The notes below the pieces were generated by a model. It was not told the origin of the DNA. It did no database searches and saw only the letters and a program-made list of their open reading frames with translations. Positions 57,082 to 64,000 of a DNA stretch of 64,000 nucleotides are shown in pieces. The stretch spans positions 13,394,501 through 13,458,500 of the forward strand of contig OZ020517.1 in assembly GCA_963971425.1 (NCBI GenBank), written 5' to 3'. A program made the translations under genes and the position numbers. Position 1 is the first letter of the stretch. Every line of letters begins with the position of its first letter. This DNA is from Bryoerythrophyllum caledonicum. Lineage: Eukaryota; Streptophyta; Bryopsida; Pottiales; Pottiaceae.

Positions 57082-57345
57082 AACATCTCATATCTCCATC
57101 ACTTTGTAGAATCTTGTGCTAATTGGAGAGTGTCGTAGTACGCGTTGGCAAGTATTCACATCTTAACACAAGGATACCTTTAAGGTAATCGTTCCCATAG
57201 AGAGTCACCGAGAACTACAATGACTAACATTAAGCCACGATCTGTACAGTGTCAAATATACAATAGATACATCAAAAGAAAGGAGAGAAGGGTTTAGATC
57301 ACAAGGTGTGAGCGTTAATTACACCAACCGCCCCACCCAAGTACT

Positions 57346-58784
57346 TTACATGGCCCGGATCCCACATGGCCTGGAGCGGCACATAGGACACAGCGATTGT
57401 ATCATAGAACTTGTCGGAATGCAAGTAATACGAAAGTTATGGCCACATTGGTCCAATGTATACGTTCCCTCCGAACCGAAATGATCTTGGCACAAGCTGC
57501 ATTTGTCGTTGAGGAATGCTGGGACATGGTCGCTAGTATGGATTACTCTTCGCTCCGATTCCGCAAAATGTGATGAGAAGATATTGTAGGGCACCCATCC
57601 TTCCTCCACTTCCAAAGCCCAGTCAATACCATTGCTCTTTCCCTTCCGATGATAGTTTGTGCGATCCATCATCTCCAGTACATGATCCCAAATAGTAACC
57701 TCCGTGGACTCATGTCCACGTTGTCCAATGAATTTCTTGAATCTCTCCAATGAGGTATCCAGGAGTTCACATGATTCTTGTGATTCGGCGGCATATTTCT
57801 TGAGATCATGTTGTGCTTTCGAGACCATAGTCTCCCTGTCCTGAAGGCGATGAACCCAACCCAACCAAGGTATTGTGTTCTCATTGCATGGTGTGTCGTC
57901 CACCGATCTCAATGTCCTCCACAATGTCTCTAGTTCCGCTCGTGTCTCTTCCCTCTCCTTATTTGCCACCTCCAACTTCCGTGACATCGATTCCATCTCC
58001 CCCTCACATTCCACTAATGCCTTCCATTTTCCATGCGCTTCTAGCCAAACTTGGCTACTCCCAACGGGTACTGCCAATTGAAGAGAAGAAGGCTTGCCCG
58101 ATTTGCTAGATTTGACCGGTGTAGCATTCTCTGCATCATTCCCTTCAAACTTGGAAAGAGAAAGGTCGTCCAAAGTTCCGGCGTTGTCCTCAATGACTAC
58201 CACATCCAGCTCAGGAACCTGCGCATTCATCTTCTCTGACATCTTGTTAAGAGAGTCTCCTACTAGCCTATAGGGACCACTTCTTCGCTTTCAATTCAGA
58301 TTTTAGTTCTCCAGTAAGGGCTTTATTTTTTTTGGCCTCATTCTCCGATTCTATCACTACCTCATTTAGCACGATCATGTCTTCTAACATTGGTGTTATA
58401 GAGGAAGCCAATGTGTCGAAGCCAACAGCGGCTCGTAGCACACTCGGAGTTATACTTGAAAACGCATGAGCCATATCTAGAAGAGAAGGAGCCATTGCTG
58501 CAAGAATTTTGGCCCCGTCCATAAAATTACGTGCCACTCTTACTACTCCTTGTACTTAGGCTAGTTTGCTCGAATCGCTTCGCAGTTTGACTTGATGATC
58601 AAACTCAGTTGCTAGAACGCACGCTTCAGTCCACTTAACACTCAAGTCGAGCAAATCTTTGAACTTATCATTGTTTGGCATTGTTCGAAGCATTTCTTCA
58701 ATACCGGAAATTATACCGTTATTAATCATCAGATCATTGAAATTTGGTTCCAATATTTTCGGCGTTGAAGTGTTTGGCTGTCAT
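57346..58784 (-). pseudogene. hAT cargo gene 2: coiled-coil protein with a C-terminal RING-like finger
   Basis: Starting at MTAKHFNAENIG (58784), the gene continues one base out as EPNFNDLMINNGIISGIEEM, passes a TAA at ~58,556, runs MDGAKILAAMAPSLLDMAHA, shifts frame at ~58,275 into GDSLNKMSEKMNAQVPELDV, and is open to 57,346. The intact 298-codon end has a coiled coil (MESMSRKLEVANKEREETRA) and a zinc-finger CSLCQDHFGSEGTYTLDQCG, HNFRITCI, LCPMCRSR. In a RING finger C-G-H-x-F-H-x-x-C is expected; the second H is R here, so one zinc ligand is missing. An E3 ubiquitin-ligase ancestor is likely. A TATA box and heat-shock-element array lie directly upstream. Alternatively the 298-aa part is a separate gene from its own ATG at 58242. 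Confidence 0.65.
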
Positions 58785-58948
58785 GGACACAAAAACAACC
58801 AACACAAAAGTTCGGACTAGAAAAGAGTTGAAGGCAAGAAACTAAGAACTTGGATTAACAAGAGAGTACACGAACAACACCAAGAGAGGTGAGCTAGAGC
58901 TCCAAGAGATGCGTTGTCGAGACTGAAGAACTCTTCAAGCTCGACTCC

Positions 58949-58956
58949 TATATATA
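58949..58956 (-). promoter_or_regulatory. TATA box for cargo gene 2
   Basis: TATATATA lies about 165 bp before the ATG of cargo gene 2 and just downstream of the heat-shock-element array in the direction of transcription. Confidence 0.55.
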
Positions 58957-58970
58957 CTCCTAGAAACTAA

Positions 58971-59150
58971 GAAACTTCTAGAACTTCCGCCAACTAGGAA
59001 GCTTCTAAAAGAACCTCTACCAACTACTAACAAAGTCTTCTAGAAGGTTCTAGAGACTTGCTTCTAGAAAGTTCTAGAGACTTGCTCCTAGAAGGTTCTA
59101 GAGGCTTGTTTCTAGAAGGTTCTAGAAACTTGTTTCCCGAATGTTGTAGA
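58971..59150 (-). promoter_or_regulatory. Tandem heat-shock-element array
   Basis: From 59,038 there are four 24-25-bp units of the type TTCTAGAAGGTTCTAGAGAC. Each is a run of alternating TTCnnGAAnnTTCnnGA blocks, the binding pattern of heat-shock factor trimers. Two further GAA/TTC clusters (GAAACTTCTAGAACTTC, GGAAGCTTCTAAAAGAA) lie between them and the TATA box. A fifth, decayed unit follows near 59,135. The match to the HSE consensus is observed; heat induction is inference. Confidence 0.75.
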
Positions 59151-59152
59151 GG

Positions 59153-60031
59153 CTATGTTCCTAACATTGGCCCGGCATCCATTGTCTCTGGTGCCATGCC
59201 TTCCAAAGTTTGAACGTTTAGAACAACAATTTCTTCTCCATCCGTGTTCTCCCCCCCTCGTTCCACATTACCATCGTCTTCACCTCCTACAATCACAGTA
59301 TTCGGAATATCTGATTGTACGGGGTCTTCTACCGTCCTTATCTCCAAAGTCTCTTTGGGGATTGTGGTTGACAATATATTGTCGACCACAATGTCCAAAT
59401 GTTTGTCAGACTCCATTACAACGGCAACCTCTTCCACCGAAGGTTGTATTTTCGGCATGGTATCCACCGCGGTCATCCAGTGAGGCTTTTTCTTCAACTC
59501 CTCCAAAATATCCTTGGTCAAGGCCGATTTAGGATTGAATAAATGAGGAATATGCTTATGATTTCGCCCAATCCTAAGCGGATATTGTATAGTAGTCGGA
59601 AATGTGCTCCAATCCACCTTTCGTTTCATCACGACCTCGGTGTATACCATTGATAGTAGGCTGTAATTGAAAAATCCTTTGCTTCTTGGGGGATTCCCAA
59701 ACAAAGCCCGCCAAACCTCCTCCGCACAAGAAATGAAGTGGTCATCTTTGCACATCCACGGCTTACAAGCAAAGTAAGTCGTATGACTTATGTGGCAATC
59801 TCTTGGCCAAAGTTTATCGATGTGGTACATCTTCTCGTATTTCTTGTATGTCTTCGATATCCAAAAATCCTCCGTTTCAGCCTCCCAACCTTCCTCCGCT
59901 TGAATGTCTTCATTGTCCAAAATCTCCCATCGTAGATCATGAGTAGCACCTTTCTGTTTGATCCGTTTCTTTGACCCTCCCATTCCAATTTCACTCACAT
60001 CCTCCACCATGATCCCCTTCTCCGTCGCCAT
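59153..60031 (-). CDS. hAT cargo gene 1, intact protein of unknown function (292 aa)
   Basis: ATG at 60031 in ACCATGGCG context opens MATEKGIMVEDVSEIGMGGS, then a basic KKRIKQKG. The middle has YHIDKLWPRDCHISHTTYFA followed by CKPWMCKDDHFISCAEEVWR, with Cys and His that could bind metal, and RIGRNHKHIPHLFNPKSALT. The C-terminal third is acidic and low-complexity (GGEDDGNVERGGENTDGEE). No family is recognised. It is the only cargo gene without a stop or frameshift. The stop at 59153 touches the heat-shock-element array of the next gene, so the two genes are tightly packed. Confidence 0.6.
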   Translation of the reverse strand: MATEKGIMVEDVSEIGMGGSKKRIKQKGATHDLRWEILDNEDIQAEEGWEAETEDFWISKTYKKYEKMYHIDKLWPRDCHISHTTYFACKPWMCKDDHFISCAEEVWRALFGNPPRSKGFFNYSLLSMVYTEVVMKRKVDWSTFPTTIQYPLRIGRNHKHIPHLFNPKSALTKDILEELKKKPHWMTAVDTMPKIQPSVEEVAVVMESDKHLDIVVDNILSTTIPKETLEIRTVEDPVQSDIPNTVIVGGEDDGNVERGGENTDGEEIVVLNVQTLEGMAPETMDAGPMLGT

Positions 60032-60140
60032 GGTAATGCTTGTTTTTAAAAAAACAAGCGCCGACACTCTGGTATTTATTCATGAATGAATGGTTTGAGA
60101 AATTTAGAAACAAAATATCCGGTCACAATAAAAGGACCCC

Positions 60141-60340
60141 NNNNNNNNNNNNNNNNNNNNNNNNNNNNNNNNNNNNNNNNNNNNNNNNNNNNNNNNNNNN
60201 NNNNNNNNNNNNNNNNNNNNNNNNNNNNNNNNNNNNNNNNNNNNNNNNNNNNNNNNNNNNNNNNNNNNNNNNNNNNNNNNNNNNNNNNNNNNNNNNNNNN
60301 NNNNNNNNNNNNNNNNNNNNNNNNNNNNNNNNNNNNNNNN
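60141..60340. other. Assembly gap (200 N)
   Basis: Unknown bases inside the right arm of the hAT element. Frames that run across it are meaningless. The promoter of cargo gene 1 may be partly hidden here. Confidence 1.
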
Positions 60341-60479
60341 GGTCAACTGTGGCTGCAGACGACTATTTACCCCTGGATAAGCTGACGAAAGTTGTTATGT
60401 TACCAGATGTCCTCATGGGCCCGAGGACGTTCTCCGTCCGGAAGACCGGACGTCATAGACGTCGAGCGTCCTAACAACT
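60341..60479 (-). repeat. Right terminal inverted repeat of the hAT element
   Basis: Inverse of 52,122-52,258: shared blocks include GAGGACGTTCTCCGTCCGG and GTCGAGCGTCCT. The inner end is cut by the gap. Confidence 0.85.
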
Positions 60480-60651
60480 CTGACAACCAGGTACTTATGG
60501 TGTGACCAATCATGGGACCCCAACAGAGAAAATGTCAAACATATAGAGTCTGAAACAATTAAGTAAAGGAACAATGATGTGTGCGCGCTGTGAAACAACA
60601 AATTTTGTATAAATACTAGTTTGGAGATATTAAGTATATATTGGTACGCTA

Positions 60652-62048
60652 CACTAAAAATGGCATTTAGTGTAATGGTACGAATAGTGTAATTACCCTA
60701 GTACACTATTCGTGAACAAGTTGGCAATTAGTGTTAGCTACCATTGTCATTTATAATAACCCCCAATCATCTACCTACCTTAGAACACTATTTCTAGAAC
60801 AATTGATAATTAGTTTCAGTCCCCAATCATCCACCTTCCGTAGCACATAAAATAGTATTAAAATAGTATTAAAATTAATATCCAATACACAAAAATAATG
60901 AATATTTGATATTTAAACAGTATGTAATGTATGCTTATTTGATACTTCATTAGTACGTAAATTATATTTAAATATGTAAATCAAAATTTATAAATATTCA
61001 ATTGGTATACAATGAATATTTAATAAACATTTGATGAATGTGTCATAACTATTTATGAACATTTAATAAATATGTAATTATTATTTAATTAGTATGTCAT
61101 GAATATGTACTAAATATTTAATGAACATTTAATGAATATTTAATGAATATTTAATGAATATTTAATGAATATTTAATGAATATTTAGTGAATATTTAATT
61201 AATATTTGATTCACATTAACTTAATATATAATTAATATTTATTTAATATTCAGTTAGTTTTTAATATATATTTAATAAATATTTACTTAGTATTTAGTTA
61301 ATATTTAATTAATACGTAATTGATATGTAATGAATATTTGTGAATATTTTATGAATATAGAATGTATATCATGATTTTAATGAATATTTAAATATTTTAA
61401 AAATGTAATATAATACTCTTGTATATTTGTAAGTTTTGTGAGTATATAATTTTGATATATATTCATTTATAGTGATCCATGATTGTTTAATGTTTGTTTT
61501 TTATCAATTTCATTATTTAATATTTATTATTTTACTATCCAATATTCTACTTAATGAACATTTATTGTATGTTTGTTTATTTTATATTTATTTAGTTTAT
61601 ATTTGTTTTATATCTATGTTTTTCTAATTTTCCTATACATCTTTCTTCTCTCACTTTCCTTTGAATTCCAATTTCTTATTTTTCCAATCTTATATTTGCA
61701 ATTTCATTTCCTTCCATATGCACATTCTATTTTTTTCTACTTTTGGGATTTTTTTTGTACCATATCCACATTATATTTTTTCCAATCTTTCTTTTGCAAA
61801 TTGTTTTTTTTTTCAATGCACTCGTGACCTTCTTTACTTTGATGCTCGAAATGTGCACGTAATCATTTTCTATGTTTCATACACAAAATGTCCACATGTA
61901 TAAAAACCTAAGTTCCACTATTTACTTGAATTGACATTTAGTGTAGTAGTTGACATTTAGTGTATAGTTTTGTCACTAACTAATTGTCAAGTTGAGTAGT
62001 GTATAGGTTCATCTTTAGTGTCCACTACACTAAATGCCACCTTTAGTG
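60652..62048. mobile_element. CACTA-like non-autonomous element
   Basis: Starts CACTAAAAATGGCATTTAGTG and ends as its inverse, CACTAAATGCCACCTTTAGTG. Copies of TAGTGTA/TACACTA recur within about 150 bp of both ends, like the subterminal transposase-binding sites of En/Spm elements. The core is extremely AT-rich with no gene. Both flanks have TA, so a 2-bp target duplication is possible; a 3-bp one is not seen. Confidence 0.7.
61112..61200 (+). repeat. 11-bp tandem repeat
   Basis: About eight copies of AATATTTAATG in the core of the CACTA-like element, embedded in a broader field of ATATTTAAT variants. Confidence 0.8.
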
Positions 62049-64000
62049 TAGTTCCCAAAAACTACTGTAAGCTTAGGTTAAGTTAACTAAAACTGTAAAA
62101 GTAAAAGTAAAAATGAAGTACATGTCCTCCTTGAAAGTACCTCCCAATTATCTCCCACTTAAGTCCCAAAGTATCTCCTGCGCATCGATGATATCCGTTA
62201 GCACACTTGTTATAGAGAGAGAATAAAGAGAGATTTTCCCTTTGATGCAAGAGCTATATTGTTTGCCGTGGATTTATAGGTAATACACGAATTGTGGTTT
62301 TTGACTACTTTTTGGGTTGGGTTTCACGGGTCTGTTGTGGCTACTGAAACTCGGTTTCTTACACTTGTTGGCGGCTAGCAGAAGTGGAGGAATGTGTGCA
62401 AGATAGAAACTTCGGAAGGTTGCACTTTTGTGGAGAAGGTCAGTGACATGCAAACTGGTTTCAGTTTTAACTCAAGTCAACAAGTTGTTTTAACTCAAGT
62501 CAACAGTTTTAACTCAAGTTAACAAGTTGCAGTTTGTGAGTTAATGAAAGGCAAGAGTGGAGCTTATGTGAGTGAGTACATAGTCTCTAGTCACGACTCA
62601 GATGCACCTTGCAGGTATGGTCGCCTGTACTTTCTATTTTTGGCGGGTAGTACTACAAATTTCTTTGTTGACATCTATTGTGCACATACTTCTTCGGCGT
62701 GTAGAACCATTGTTGCACTATTACGAGGCTGAGGAAAAGGAAGCTTTGAGATAGACAAGAGTATCATCGGAGGCAGGGTGCTTTGATAGCCTTGCACCAG
62801 ATACACAGGTAAGAAATTAGTATGCTCTTGTACAACTCAGGTTCCGATTGTGTCGCAAGCACCCCTTTGAATTTATTTTGGCTTGCATATCACTTGATTA
62901 CCCTACATAACATGCAGGTATTCTGGAGCGAAAGCAACACTTGTTGAAAGTAACGCAGCTTGTTGTTGATTGTAAAATAGTGAATATTTTATAAGACATT
63001 CATATTGTACTTAAAGGTTACATACAACACCTTGATGCCAAATAAATATTTATATCTAAAACTAGCTATTTGGCAACGTCATTAAAAAATAGAATGTTCT
63101 TCAAATCCTATTTCTTCACCAAATTCAAAAAAGAATATGTTTTTGAAAAAAATCTTCAACAGCTTTTGCAACAAGTTTTAGATATATTTTTTTGCCACAT
63201 CCGACCCTTACTTACACTATTTAAACCTTTTAAATGATACATACTAGAAAGTATTTTTTAGACATTGAATCTTTTTCACAATTTGAAACAGTTCCTCATT
63301 ATTTTTTCAATGTCAAATTGTTTTATTCAATTACATACAAAAAAAAGGTATTTGACCACTATAATATCAACTCAATTTTTTTTGGATAAATCATTGAATA
63401 TTATAACCAAATATTAAAAGGTAAAAAAATCATGATTTAATGTGCAAAAATTTAAATAAACCATATTAATATATTTATAAATATTCTTTAGTGAAGGATA
63501 TCATGAACATTGAATATAAATAATAATTTTTATTGATCTTTCAGTATATAGTGTAACTTAAGTGCATTACTTTTGAATTGTGAATGCAACAATGTTGTAA
63601 GCACCAATGGATAAGAGGCCACGTCATGATCCTTTAGAATAGCTATAGATTATATTAACTAGTTATTCATTGAAAAAATTGTTTCTACTAGAAGTCCAAC
63701 ATTAAAATATCATTAAAATAAAGTGGTGAGTCTTTTAAGGAAAATCATATTCAATAAAAATGTCAATTTAGTACTAATACAAACATAAACACCTACCTTT
63801 TTAAAATGTATATATTAAAATAAAGCTTTGAAATTATATTTTATAAATTGACTTGCAAATTGGCTTTTCCTAAAATATCACTGTGTCAAATTAAAATTAA
63901 AAGTTAATTTTGACTAAAACCTTCATACTATAACATAATGCATCTTTGGTTTTGCTTCTCACATTGATATAAAAGCTATATAAATACAAGCTTGATTATC
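62049..64000. other. AT-rich sequence, no gene recognised
   Basis: 62,450-62,530 repeats TTTTAACTCAAGTCAACA three times. A 62-codon frame at 62,544 has no recognisable domain. The remainder is AT-rich. Confidence 0.4.

Larger units (their letters stand above)
52122..60479. mobile_element. 8.36-kb hAT-type element with multi-gene cargo
   Basis: The left end AGTTGTCAGGACGCTCGAC is matched by the right end, which reads AGTTGTTAGGACGCTCGAC on the other strand. Similarity continues inward for at least 137 bp until an assembly gap. Inside are a BED-hAT transposase on the + strand (52,644-55,311) and, converging on it, three cargo genes on the - strand (60,031, 58,784 and 57,081 as starts). An 8-bp target duplication expected for hAT elements is not readable at these borders, so the exact ends or the superfamily of the ends are uncertain. 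Cargo plus transposase within one pair of inverted repeats is observed directly. Confidence 0.8.

Noticed and set aside
60040-60474. Frames running across the gap
   Set aside because: They consist mainly of unknown residues and cross the terminal inverted repeat.
52122-60479. 8-bp target duplication expected for a hAT element
   Set aside because: The bases outside the inverted repeats (CAACCCAA and CTGACAAC) do not match, so no duplication is claimed.
61112-61200. CRISPR-like direct repeats
   Set aside because: The repeat is contiguous with no spacers and is AT-satellite in a plant-type genome.
1-64000. tRNA, rRNA or other structured RNA genes
   Set aside because: I scanned for the A and B boxes of tRNAs and for rRNA-like conserved blocks by eye and saw none convincing; a covariance-model search would be needed to exclude them.

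Overview
This is nuclear DNA from a streptophyte: a charophycean alga with a large, repeat-rich genome (Chara-like) or an early land plant. Genes have GT-AG introns. Promoters and introns carry the plant telomere motif AAACCCTA. The gene content is plant-like: a bHLH of the plant type, an AP2/ERF-like domain, DUF674, a plant-type FAM133-like protein, RPF2, ODR4 and a TIGR04168 phosphoesterase. The species assignment is inference.

Layout. (1) 1-16.9 kb is repeat-dominated. Two inverted copies of an AP2/ERF-like gene lie at 1-1,142 (truncated by the window edge) and 9.3-11.3 kb. Between and beside them are a dead bHLH gene, a LINE reverse-transcriptase fragment, a 1.35-kb foldback element and several non-coding elements bounded by TTAA. 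(2) 17-34 kb is a compact gene island: FAM133-like (5 exons), two DUF674-like pieces, a 632-aa conserved protein of unknown function (6 exons), ODR4 (11 exons), intronless RPF2 in divergent orientation, and a TIGR04168 metallophosphoesterase (9 exons). I joined every one of these exon sets in frame by hand. A small TA-flanked inverted-repeat element (MITE) sits in many of their introns. (3) 34-40 kb is a pyrimidine tract, two abutting TTAA elements and a decayed DUF7869 transposon gene. (4) 40.6-45.1 kb holds a condensation/acyltransferase-like gene, a very small SET-domain gene and a frameshifted proton-pump-interactor-like pseudogene. (5) 46-52 kb holds a decayed transposon gene joining a Myb/SANT-like domain to a Ulp1-type (C48) protease, an eIF4E exon relic and a PIF/Harbinger relic. 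(6) 52.1-60.5 kb is one 8.36-kb element with terminal inverted repeats of at least 137 bp. It has a decayed BED-hAT transposase on the + strand and three cargo genes on the - strand. One cargo gene is a coiled-coil/RING-like protein that lies directly downstream of a tandem heat-shock-element array and a TATA box. (7) 60.6-62.05 kb is a CACTA-like non-autonomous element; the rest is AT-rich.

The host genes look like housekeeping functions (ribosome assembly, ER membrane protein, RNA-associated SR-like protein, plastid-type phosphoesterase). The most unusual object is the hAT element with multi-gene cargo and a built-in heat-shock-type promoter. The second is the intron-colonising MITE family.
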